NCBI GenBank assembly: GCA_963930655.1 | Contig: OZ005612.1 | Location: forward strand, 8,747,001-8,811,000 | Direction of reading: 5' to 3' | Source: Myrica gale | Lineage: Eukaryota; Streptophyta; Magnoliopsida; Fagales; Myricaceae | DNA length: 64,000 bases | Shown: piece by piece, positions 21,703-32,710 of the stretch | How the letters are laid out: every line of letters starts with the position of its first letter | Position numbering within the stretch: the first letter of the stretch is position 1 | The notes under the pieces: model-generated | Told to the model about the DNA's origin: nothing | The model's input: the letters and a program-made list of their open reading frames with translations, nothing else | Databases searched by the model: none | Translations under genes and position numbers: made by a program

Positions 21703-23965
21703 ATGGTTAAGGTAGACAAAGGGAAGATTGTAAAATTTTGGAGATTAGAGTTTAGAGACGACGAGCATGCCTACGATTGGTACAATCGTCATGCAATTAG
21801 CGTTGAATTTAGCATCCGTAGGCAGAGTGGGTTCAATAATAAAGAAAAGGGGTATTATACAGTCAAAACATTCGTGTGCAGGAAAGAAGGGTTAAGAAAG
21901 GAGAAAGAACTTGTTGTGCCTTTAAAGAAGGAACGACAGAATACTAGATGTGGGTGTCTCGCAAGTTTGACCATTCAACGGCAGCCGTGTGGGAAGTATT
22001 ACACATTTAATTGGTGTGCACATCACAACCATGAATTAGCTACACCATTGAAAGCTCACTTACTTCGATCACATAGACGAATCAATGAGTTGCAACGTCT
22101 GGAGTGGGACGATGCTGAGACAGCAGGCATCCGCCTGAAACTAGCACATGATTTGATGGCGGTCCAGGCTGGGGGTAGAGAGCATTTGGGATTCACCGAA
22201 ATGGACCTAAAATTTTTTGTAAGGAGTAGAAGAAGTAAGTCCATGGAAGATGGACTAGCTGGTGCCCTTATTAATTTGTTTGGTGCTCTACAATGAAAGA
22301 ATTCACAATTCTTCTTCACAGTTATGTTGGACGATGACGAACACATAACTAATATATACTGGTCTGACCACGACATGCAGAATGATTATGCACTGTTTGG
22401 GGACTTTGTGTCGTTTGATACCACATACAGAACAAACCACGAGCATAGGACATTAGGGGCATTTCTTGGAGTGAATCATCACAGAGAGCAGGTAGTGTTC
22501 GGTGCATGTTTGTTGTATGATGAGACAGCTCAAACATTCAAGTGGCTATTTGAGACTTTCATTGAGTGTGTGGAAGGAAAGGCACCTCAATCTTTTTATT
22601 GATCAAGATGCTGGCATGCTTGCTGCAATCCCTACTGCCTTGCCAGACACACGTCACTTTCTTTGTGTATGGCATATTAACCAAAATGCATTAAAGAATC
22701 TTGATCCATTATTTGGCAACAAGGACTTCAAAAAAGATTGGGATAAGTTTCTATTTGATAGTGATGTATATGATTTTTACCTTACTTGGTCTAAAATGAT
22801 TGAAGACCATAATCTCCAAGAGAATCAGTGGTTACAAAAGATATATGAAAAGCGCGAGAAGTGGGCCTCAACACACGTGCGAAACATTTTTTGTGTAGGT
22901 AAGAGGACTACACAGTTGAGTGAAAGTTTTAATGCAAAATTGTGTAAGTATTTGAAGACAGTAATGAATATGGCCCAATTTTTCCATCAGTTTCAACGGG
23001 TAATTGATGACATGCGGTACAAGGAGCTGAGATCGAATTTTGAGATGCTGGACAAATTACCTATTCTACAGACTGATGACCCGCTTTGTACTCACGCGTC
23101 AAAAGTATACACTCCAAGTGTTTTGAAGCTTTTTGTGGAACAAGCAAAGAAGGTTTATTGCGTTCAACTTAATTGTCGGAGGGGGACTACGGGATCTGAA
23201 GAGTTCGAGGTACATATGTGGAGTCTTGAGTCAACTCATAACTGTTTAACAACGAAGCGATATGTAATCACCACTACCAATGAGTTTCATCAATGTAGCT
23301 GCAAATACTTCAATTTTATTGGTGTCATCTGCTGTCACATCATGTGGCTACTGAAACAGGGGAGGGTTCTATTCTTTATCCCAGATGAGTATATTCTAAC
23401 GCGGTGGACAAGAAAGGCAAGGTTGACAGTTGCACCGGAGTCTGCAACAAACATGGGGGCTGATCCGAATTTGGAAAGGAGAACCAGTCGACGAAAATTT
23501 ATGAACCTATATTCTTCCACTATTTGGAAATACGGGGATGATCATAAATCACGGGAGGTTCTCCAGCGTTACCACACTGGACTAGCTAATGGGCTTGCTC
23601 AGTTGTCGCTTACAATAGAGCTAGGTGAGATTAGCGAAGCACCTGATGCTGCAATAGTAGATGGAGCTCTAGCGGTGGTTGCAAAGGGATTCAAGACACG
23701 GGAGCGAAAGCATCGAGGCAAAAAGCAGTTGAAGAGCGTGCTTGAACAAAGAAAAAAGTCACGAGGAGGTCGAAATAGTAGCACGGTTGCAACATCCCGA
23801 CCAGTAGCTCGCCACTTGCAGTTAGAGGATGATACACTATGCTTAGATATCATTTTACATTACCATGGTCATAAATGTCCTTTTTGTATTTCTTCCCAGG
23901 TGTCAAGCGATGAAGATGAGGAGCATTCACAATGTGAACGGTATAGGAGCCTCGAAGACTTGTAG
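21703..23965 (+). pseudogene. FAR1/FHY3-like MULE transposase, one stop and one frameshift
   Basis: Reading from ATG 21703, a FAR1-type DNA-binding domain comes first: 'EFRDDEHAYDWYNRHA', then zinc ligands in 'FVCR', 'RCGC' and 'HHNHE' (residues ~15-110). The MULE transposase core follows, with acidic residues in 'VSFDTTY' and 'FIDQDAGMLAAI' and a later 'YKELRSNFE'. A SWIM zinc finger ('CSCKYFNFIGVICCH') lies near 23300, then a basic tail. The total is about 750 residues, as in FAR1-related proteins. A TGA at 22294-22296 interrupts the frame in a conserved region; the next segment (22297-22602) continues in the same frame. A one-base frameshift near 22585 moves the rest (22580-23965) to another frame. 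The host genes FAR1 and FHY3 are domesticated relatives, but the TIRs show that this copy is the transposon's own transposase. Confidence 0.9.
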
Positions 23966-25732
23966 GAGTGTGTGTTGTATTGAGATTGTGTGTGTGCAGG
24001 TTGTTTGGAATTTTTTCTATAAAGGTAAAGCCTGTTGATTAAGCTTGCAATCACAATTCACATATTGTATACCTCCTTTAGGTCCATCCATGTTTGCATC
24101 TCACGAATATCTTCCATGGTTTCATTTGCAGCAAAAGATTGTCGTGAAGGTAGCAATGAACTGACAAAAATGTCAGACTAAGGCACTCATATGAACTGCT
24201 GATATTTATATATGGTACAGGAAAACTACGCAGGTTAAGTTTTTATGAGATTCTAGCCATGCGAGCCTTGATTTATGACATTGCAGTAATGGTCTATATA
24301 ACAAGTTCTGGTCCAATCTTTGGAGACATGTAAACATGTATTAAGTTTTTGATACTGTATTAAGTTTATGATAATTAGAGACTATTGCTATTTTTTTTGT
24401 AGCAGTTCACCAAATTGTTCCATAGAGTGGCAGGCAAAGAAGCATCGATATGTTAAGTCATTGGGAACTTTATGCTGCGTGGAACAAAGACAACTGGGCT
24501 TTATGTGGCTCATACTGGAGTTTGTGTTGACTTGGTCTTACTAGGTGCTGTTAGTTGGTTGGCAATAGTGATGGTAGTGGAAGGGGAAGGTATTCCTTCA
24601 ATCTATTTTAAGAAATAACAGAATGAAGGAACTCCAAACTACAGGCACAACAAAATGAAGAACTAAAAAACATAAGCATTTTAAGAAATCAAATCAATAG
24701 AGGTGTATTGAGTAGAACAATTCGTCCAAATCAATCTCATTAGAGAGTAAAGCCAACTACACCCCAACTAGGACGTCCCATAGAGGTGTATTGCGTAGAA
24801 TAAAGCCCAACATTAAATAGTTAACATAGCCATAAAAGAAGTATTAAAAGGGTCGTAGTTCATTACTTAATCTGATCTACGCAGAACAACCCTCAGATAC
24901 ACAAATATATTGCCCCTTTATTTCCTATATTCCGAAGTTCAAAGCTTAACTACACCATTCAAAATACAATTGAACTGCTAGTCGATCAACAAACACGACC
25001 CGGTGGCTTGTAAAGTGGATACGAATCGTCCCTCACCATCAAATAATTCACAATTCATCAAAGACTCCACCAACTTATCTTTCCCCTGTTCGCTGACACC
25101 CCTAAATTAGTCCCATTGCCCTGTTTCGCCGATTGCGAAGCCGTATAAGTTTGAACTTGTTGGTTGCAATCACTTGAGACTTGAAGAAGAACCGCTGAGG
25201 AAAAAATAAGGGTAGGTTCAAGGATAAACATGTACAATTAATATCAATAATGTATAACCTACAATATTTTTTTCCCTAAATGACATTTAATAACTACGAG
25301 AATTTCAAACACAATGACATAAAATTGGCAAACACGAAACCTGTCTATAGACTATAATCTAGAAACTGTACATTAAAAGAGGGAGAATTTATTTGACCCA
25401 TCGGTGCATTTCCAACAAAATATTTATGGGAAAAGTCATGCTAAAATATGTGCAAGTCAAAATCCACTTTTACAAGAGAGGTTTTTTGAGAAATTTAAAA
25501 GAATCGTGATAGATTTGAAATACCTTCTACATAACTGGACTTCGAGGAGAGGGTGAGAGCAGTTACCAGAGCAGATTTGGAATACCCATTGCCCTCTTTC
25601 TTCTCGTTCTTCCTGCGATTCTCGTGGACCCAACGGTGCAAACAAAATTTTCTCTTTTGTGGACCAATGACCAGCTTTGTCTTCTGCGCATAGCTGTGAA
25701 ATGAAGGAGAAAATGAGAGAGAAGAAAAAAGG
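23966..25732. other. MULE interior downstream of the transposase
   Basis: Presumed 3' UTR and spacer. The open frames here are short and match nothing I recognise. I do not see a second MULE gene. Confidence 0.5.
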
Positions 25733-25969
25733 GGAAGACGAAGGGGGAGACGTGTTGGGGAAGAAAGGGGGTGTTGGGTCACGTGGGGCTTAGAAGAGGC
25801 AACAAAAACAAATGGCTTGACTTAGCAATATTCAAACTAAGCTGAGCCAAACTTGGTTCACCTCATTAAATGAGTTGTCTTGATTACAACGGTTGGATGA
25901 CATTTACCCAATCCTGACTGCTTTTTATCACTTTTTAGAATAAGCTATCTTATGACCGAATCTTTTCCC
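25733..25969 (-). repeat. Right TIR of the FAR1-type MULE
   Basis: Inverted copy of 20328-20564, ending CGAATCTTTTCCC directly before the second TATACATAT. Confidence 0.93.
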
Positions 25970-25978
25970 TATACATAT

Positions 25979-27030
25979 CGCCATCGGCTTACGTACATTG
26001 CCATAAAAAAAGTTTACACTACCTATTGTTTAGTACAAAGCTAGCTCTGACTCGATATGTTCGGCGCGCCTGCAAATAAATTACTTCTCGGGCAATCGAG
26101 AGAACCACTTTATTTTCTATTAGATTACAATATGGGAGAGAGTTCTGTAATTTTGTGTCAAAGCATTCAATAATTATAATATTATTATTCTTGTAAAAAC
26201 GTGTCTCGAAAGGGAGTTTGTGCAAATAAAGGTATTACGAAGATCAAGTTACATAGGTAAAGCTAGCTTGATGCTTACGGCCTATTGTAGAGTTGCCTCA
26301 GAAGTATTTCAGAGAGTTTGTGCTGGATTGGGACTAGCCGGGTGCTGGACACGAATTAAGAATACAAAGAGTGGATGCCAGCTTGAGGTTTGATGTATAC
26401 TCAAGCTTGAGTCCGTTAAAATATATCAGATCTTTATCTATTTTTTACCCGAATATGTTATAGCCTCTTTTCAACGCTGAAACCTTTCCCCTTCAGTTTA
26501 TATATATATATATAAGTGCATGGACATCATTTCAAACTCGTGTGTGGCTTCTTTATAGAGATCACATGAAAAATTACACAACCTTGAACAAGAAAATCAA
26601 CCACCTTGAAAAGCGAGCTGTGTGGGTAACCATAGAGTTTTGAAGGTTTGACGTATTGGAGTTTCAGTGATCGTGAAACGAGTTCGCTTGGAAAGGATCT
26701 ACCAAAAAGGAGATTCAGAAGTTTTGGATTGACTGCTTGGTGCAGATTTAAATGTATCATTTTAATGGTTACACATGGGATTTGTGATTTGCCAAACGTT
26801 TTGTGGGAAACAAGATCACCATGTGTAAGTTAAACCCTCTTTTTAGTAGATTGGTTGGTGGCTGCACACCCATAGTAGTTGTTCCCTCTTCAAGTTGTTC
26901 TTCAAAGAGTTTTGCATTTCGTAGACAAGTTTCGATGTGAAGTGTGTGATTGAGTATCTCTTTGCCTCCCTTGATAACAAGGAGAGAATAGCGAAAAATG
27001 AAGCTAAAGAGTCTAAGAGCAAGTGGACTC
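25979..27030. other. Intergenic DNA
   Basis: No gene is recognised. A short TA microsatellite lies at about 26502-26514. Confidence 0.5.
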
Positions 27031-27039
27031 AAGAAATAG

Positions 27040-27124
27040 ATATCATGAATGCGAGGGATTCAACCACATTAAAGCTAAATGTCCCAATTTAAGGAAATAC
27101 AAAGGAAAGACAGTGAATGTCTCT
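27040..27124 (+). pseudogene. Copia gag zinc-knuckle relic
   Basis: A short frame reads 'YHECEGFNHIKAKCPNLRKY', the CCHC zinc knuckle of a Copia gag with its first cysteine replaced by tyrosine. The surrounding sequence is too decayed to extend it. Confidence 0.6.
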
Positions 27125-27539
27125 TTTAAGTGATATACCCTAATATGTGTTTTTTAAATGTTCAAGACCTCCAATATTTTGTTTTATAGGCTAAATGTGT
27201 TTTGTAAGTTGAGCATCATTTTTGTGTCCAACATCTTCACGCAAATTTCAAGGCAAGACTTTTAATTAGGATGAGCTCTGGTGTGCGACAATGGCATTAA
27301 ATAGAACCAAGTTTGAGCACAACATAAATAAGATAAAGAAAATGAACCTCATTTGCATCAGGAAATAAATGGATGAAAGTTGAATTTTGGGGAATGATTT
27401 GATAATCACATAAACCATAGAGAATAGATGATAATTTATTCCTTAATCTTGGCAATTGATAAAATGTGTACATGAGCATCTACTTTACTTTGATATGGTA
27501 TTGGTTTAGAAAAATCTCATTAAATAGTTTCTTTCCATT
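27125..27539. other. Intergenic DNA
   Basis: No gene or repeat recognised. Confidence 0.5.
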
Positions 27540-27734
27540 GAGATGTTTGAGTGTTAAAATTTTAGGTATTGAGGTTTGTGAAATATTATAAAGTAAAGAT
27601 ATTTTATGTGAGTTGATAAAAAATGAAGAGAGAAATTTTTTTAATAAATATTATAATAATAAAAAATTATTTAATTAATTATTTAATATTAATCTCAAAT
27701 AATTCGCCCACTTATTCGGGACTCAAACATCCCC
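27540..27734. mobile_element. MITE, same family as 2667-2851
   Basis: Ends GAGATGTTTGAGTG and (right) CTCAAACATCCCC are inverted. Internal landmarks shared with 2667-2851 (opposite orientation) include AATATTATAAAGTAAAG and AATAAATATTATAATAATAA. No clear 3-bp duplication remains. It lies about 260 bases upstream of the phosphatase promoter elements. Confidence 0.75.
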
Positions 27735-27997
27735 GGTATCGCCGTAAATTAAGCATGTAAACAGATGCATAGCACCGGAAGAATTACTGTACATTAGGTT
27801 AGAAAAAAAAATCATAGAAAAATAAAAAGAAAAGACTGTACGATCTGCTGGCTTGACAACCATTAGCATGTGGCAAAAGTTTGTGGGTCCTCCCTACATG
27901 TCATGACTGCAAATGGACCCAACAGTGAGTGGGGTTTTTCTTGTGGAGTATTTATTATTCACGAATCAGAGCGCGTCTATACTCCAATCTTATGGGC

Positions 27998-28080
27998 GAA
28001 TATACTTTTGCTGGCCATCGTCCCCCGATAATTCATCCCCAATGCTTAAATATTGCATCCCCACTTCCCCATATAAATAG
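27998..28080 (+). promoter_or_regulatory. Phosphatase promoter: P1BS motif and TATA box
   Basis: GAATATAC at 27998-28005 fits GNATATNC, the binding site of PHR1-type phosphate-starvation factors. ATATAAATAG at 28071-28080 is a TATA box about 100 bases before the ATG. The P1BS is 170 bases before the ATG. An eight-base degenerate motif can occur by chance, but acid phosphatases of this class are often phosphate-starvation responsive. Confidence 0.55.
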
Positions 28081-28177
28081 GTTGCCTCGCCCACAACCCC
28101 TATAAGCATATATTACTCCCAAAGCTTCTTCCTTCCTCCATTTCTCCCTCCTCTGTTTCAGTTTTCAGCCCAAAACC

Positions 28178-30853
28178 ATGGGTGCCTTTCGCACCAAACC
28201 ATTGCTGTCATTTGTTACATTCACTGCTGTCCTGAGCTTATATTTCTTTCTCTCCATAGCTGGGCTTCATCAGTTTGAGCAAGCCGCAAAAGCCGACGGA
28301 TCTCTTAGCTTTTTGGTGGTCGGAGACTGGGGAAGAAGGGGAGGCTACAACCAAACGGAAGTGGCTCATCAGGTAATTACTATTCTTCTTCCTTTCCATT
28401 GTTTTCCTTTTCTGGCTCCCCCTTTACCAGTAGCGACTTCATTCTAAAAAAGTAGAAGAACACAGAATGAACAATTAGTACAGACTCTACAGATTTCTCT
28501 TTCCCTCTCTGCATATCCATGATGTCATTTATATACCTACGATCATGATCTTTATGTTGAATTTGCCGACTACTTCCACATTCCAGAAGAGAAGTTGATG
28601 TTTGCGTGTTTATAACGATGAGAATATACCCAAACAATACTTTATACCTTTTGTCAGTGGGACCATGGGGGAGGAAAACTTCCTAAAGCATATTTAGTCC
28701 CGTGTTGAACTGGTACATTTAAGATTAGTTAACTGGACAGGTCTCATCTACTCAAGAATCGAACCGCCACCAGAACCGCTGGGAGGGGAAGAAAGAGTCT
28801 GCCAATTGGTAAACTGGACTAATCTCATCAAGAGCCTAACACGGAAGCCTTGGAAACCAAAAAAAGAGAAGAATAGAAAATTATTAGCAACCAGTCTTGT
28901 AACATGATATCTCAACCAATGACAGCGCATCAGGTCAACATCAGAATCTTACTGTTTTTACTGTCCTTTTTTACCCTTGCGCTCTTTCTCTCACTCCGTT
29001 TGTTCTTTGTGGTATAATTTCATGTAGATTCCTTAATTATTCTCAAAATCCGATACCGATGGAGAAAAATATCGATGCTCTATGAAGCCATATAGACATA
29101 GGAAATGCACCTTACCTACATAATTACTCTACGACAACCTTTATGTGGGTAAGCTAGATCAGCCTATATGCACGTAACTTCTCCACCCCAGAGGACAAAA
29201 AGTAGAAAGAAGAAGCCGAAAAATTTTCTGACAGGTCACACCCCATTGAAATATACACGTGCCTTCCTGCACGCCTCAAACTTTTCTCAACTTTTCACAA
29301 TTGCCTTTCTTTGGCAGATACCTGAATAGAAAAAGCCAAATGCTTTCTACCGAATGAAAAAAAAATGCGTAGAAAAAAAAAAGAATGAAAAAAAACAAGT
29401 GCTTTCTCTCAATTGGACTGCATTGTTTTGAACGTTATGCAGATGGGAATAGTGGGAGACAAGTTGGCCGTTGATTTTGTTATCTCCACTGGAGATAACT
29501 TTTACAGTAACGGATTGACTGGAGTCGATGATCCGGCGTTTCAGGAATCCTTTTCCCAAATCTACACAGCGCCTAGCTTGCAAAAGCAATGGTACAATGG
29601 TAATGAGAGATCTCTAAACTTATTGACATCTATCAATAAACAGCTTTTTTGAAAAGACCATATCTATATATATATGCCTTTCCTCTTTACTTTGTTGCAG
29701 TTTTGGGTAATCATGACTACAGGGGTGATGTTTTGGCACAACTGAGTCCCATCCTTAGGAAGTTGGACAGCAAATGGCTTTGCATGAGATCTTTTATCGT
29801 GGATGCAGGTAAAGAAAGATCCCCCATATTAGCTTTTCCTTTTGGAGAACAACTGTGGTAGATAATTACCAGCTGCATTAATCTAACCAAAACCAATTAG
29901 TTGATTTTCATTTCTGCCTATTGGGTGTTTTCTTTGGCAGAGTTCGTGGAGTTTTTCTTCCTAGATACAACTCCTTTCGTCGACAAGTACTTCACGAACC
30001 CAGAGGACGATGCAGTCTATGACTGGAGAGGCATATTGCCCCGAGAACGATACCTTTCGAATCTCCTGAAGGTGTTTAATCTAGTTATATGCTCAGAAAT
30101 TAACTTAGGAAAACACAAATGAACTTCATTTGGGGAATTTGAACAAGATCGTGACATCAAAACCCAGAGTATATTTATGAAGATCCCACGTTTTTGTTGT
30201 ATATAAATAGACATGTTTGCCAATTCCTAATGGCTCATTGAACTTATTATTAGGAGTTTGATTTCGCATTAAAAGAATCGACTGCGAAGTGGAAGATTGT
30301 GGTCGGTCACCATACTATCAAAAGTGCTGGACAACATGGTAATACCGATGAGCTTGTTGAGCAGGTTCTTCCAATCCTTCAGGTAATTAATTAAACTGAT
30401 TACTTTATATATTAATACTGAAGCTGTGACTTTCTTCTGAGCATTGTGTTGGTTGTTTCATCAGGAAAACAATGTTGATCTCTACATAAATGGGCATGAC
30501 CATTGCTTGGAACATATTACCAGTCCAGACAGGTAACTTTTAATTGACCCAACAATCGAAACAAGAGAACGTTGTTTTGGCATGCATGGAGATGATAATT
30601 TAATCATGGATCATGGAACTGTTCTTGGTCATGCAGTGCTCCACTTCAGTTTTTAACAAGTGGTGGTGGCTCGAAGGCATGGAGGGGCGATGTTCAATGG
30701 TGGGATCCCGAGGAAATGAAGTTCTACTACGACGGCCAAGGCTTCATGTCGGTGCAAATTACTAAAACCAGGGTCGAGATCGCATTCTATGACATTGTTG
30801 GCAACATATTGCACATGTGGGGCACGACTAAACAGCCTCACTCTTCTACCTAG
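28178..30853 (+). CDS. Low-molecular-weight purple acid phosphatase, seven exons
   Basis: Exons with GT-AG borders are 28178-28372, 29443-29599, 29701-29808, 29941-30071, 30254-30382, 30465-30532 and 30637-30853, totalling 334 residues. All five metal-binding motifs of the family are present: GDWG (~49), GDNFY (~82), GNHD (~120), GHH (~215) and GHDH (~250). A hydrophobic N-terminus (residues 8-30) is a signal peptide or anchor, and NQT at ~58 is a glycosylation site. Length and exon number match the plant PAP3/PAP8/PAP17 class, binuclear Fe-metal enzymes that release phosphate from organic esters in the secretory path, vacuole or apoplast; some also show peroxidase activity. Frame and splice phases are continuous with no internal stop, so the gene looks functional. 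The first intron (~1.07 kb) is long. The exact paralogue is not decidable here. Confidence 0.93.
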
Positions 30854-31489
30854 ATAAGTTTCGATGCCGGAAGGATTAACTGTTGGCTAGTGGTGTTGGA
30901 ACCACTTTAAGTGGAACATATTTGACAAGTGTATTTGGGTTTTGGAATTAAAGGGTCCAATATAAAGTATGGATTTAATAGGCTTAAAAGAATTTTTATT
31001 TATTTAATTTCTTGATGGGAGGCGACATGTCTTTTGGTTAATAACAATTCACAAAAGGTTGCGACTGTTAGTCTGTTATGAAGCGTTGTGATTGTTGATC
31101 TCCGAAAAAAAGAGTATAATAATGCTTGAGAAATTTCATCTCATTATTCACACATAAAGAATGATTTTTCTTTGGAATGATATCTCTGTCAATTATTCAA
31201 AAAAACATACGGTGTCATGCTACAATAGAAATGCAAATGAGAAATTGTGAATTGCCGAATTCACATATTGTTATTTCTGTGTCGCATTTTGAAACCATGT
31301 GACAAATCGAACAGGTTTTTCTTTTTCGTTTGCATGTCAATTGCCGTTTCTTTTTCTTTTTCATATGCAAACAAGACAAAACAGTGAATTGCCGAATGCC
31401 GTTTCTGTTCATTTGCTCAAAAGGCTCTTCGTTTCTTTACGTTATTTTCACTGTTCATTTGCGAAGGCCTTTTGTTTCTACGAATTAAC
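30854..31489. other. Phosphatase 3' flank
   Basis: Presumed 3' UTR (AATATAAAG near 30958 could serve as a poly(A) signal) and downstream DNA with several GAATTGCCGAAT-type direct repeats between 31245 and 31400. No further gene is seen. Confidence 0.5.
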
Positions 31490-31672
31490 GGGAATGTTTG
31501 AGACTCCAAATATTTGGGGTCTCAACAAATCGAACAAACCAAACAAACTTCAAAATTTTTAACTTTTACACCTACACACTTCACCTTTCACAAACCCCAA
31601 TAAATCTCAATAAAGTAAAGACTCCCAAAATTTCGAGAATATTCTCCAATTTTTTAACAAACAAACATCCCC
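31490..31672. mobile_element. MITE with GGGAATGTTTG ends, 3-bp target duplication AAC
   Basis: Starts GGGAATGTTTGAGACTCC, ends CAAACATCCCC, and is flanked by AAC at 31487-31489 and 31673-31675. It shares the ends and the CCAAATATTTGGGG start block with the MITE at 2667-2851. Confidence 0.8.
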
Positions 31673-32313
31673 AACGTGTCAAATTGGCATTGAAGTGTTA
31701 ATTAATTTGTGAAACGTTGGCAAGTGTGAAAAGTGATTTTCAAAAGTAAATTGTTTTGTCTGTTATGAGAAATGTGATTGTTTTGATATGAAGTTTGCAT
31801 TCCATTAACAGCAATACCAGATATGAAGTTTGTGAAAAGTTGCATTCTGTGACTGGCGAAAAGTAAAATAGTACTTGTTACGTACCAGGTCTGCAGGTCA
31901 GTAGAGCAAATTGGCTCTCAGTTTGACAACTTTTTTTATCTTTTACTATTCAATATGAAGACAAGAATCAATGGTTTTGTCTTAGCTTACAGTTTCGGTG
32001 TTTGTATTTAAAATATTATATTAATTTTTCATATAATTCTTGTGTTTACCGAATAAGATTTCACTAAAGATTTAAATGTCATGATAAAGAGATGGTTTAT
32101 ACATAATGATAAGCCAAAGTATCTTCTGTGTATAATACATAATTAAGACTTTGTTATTTTGATGTTATAGTGACGAGCCAAAGCATTCTATAATGTTAAA
32201 ATGCAATTCTTGCCTAACTTTTTTATTATTATAATGACATCGAACATTTGCATCACTATAATAGCTAGCCCTCAAGGGAAGCAATTATATTAAATTTGAG
32301 TGAAATAATAGGC
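31673..32313. other. Intergenic DNA
   Basis: AT-rich, no gene recognised. Confidence 0.5.
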
Positions 32314-32710
32314 ATTGAGATGTAATACTAAAGATCTACTTTTTTCCCATTGAAATTTAAGGTTTTCAACCAGAAAGTGCATTATTAATTACTGCAAGTT
32401 GCGGGAAATGACTAACTATGTAACCCTTATAGCTGTTTCAATATTAATTTGACTCATTGAGGGAAAATAACTGCCGCAAAACAAAGATCATTGGTCTAAT
32501 ATATGCTTTTTGAATTGGTCTAAATTAAGTGACGTATAATGGGTTAACTGAACTCATCTTAATTACTTGGTGGACGACTTTCATCAAGTGACGTATAGTA
32601 ATTTGGCCTGTTGAATTTCAGAAACAATGGGTCTTTGATTATTCATTTTTTGATGTCTTATAGTCCAACCAACCACTAATTGTGACATCTTAGTCCTTGT
32701 TAAATGCTCG

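Larger units (their letters stand above)
20328..25969 (+). mobile_element. Autonomous-type Mutator-like element with FAR1-like transposase
   Basis: Terminal inverted repeats of 237 bases (20328-20564 and 25733-25969) start GGGAAAAGATTCGGTCATAA on both strands with only scattered mismatches. TATACATAT is repeated exactly outside both ends (20319-20327 and 25970-25978), a 9-bp Mutator duplication. The single recognisable gene is a FAR1/FHY3-like transposase (21703-23965, plus). The exact duplication and similar TIRs argue for a fairly recent insertion, though the gene is already broken. Confidence 0.95.
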
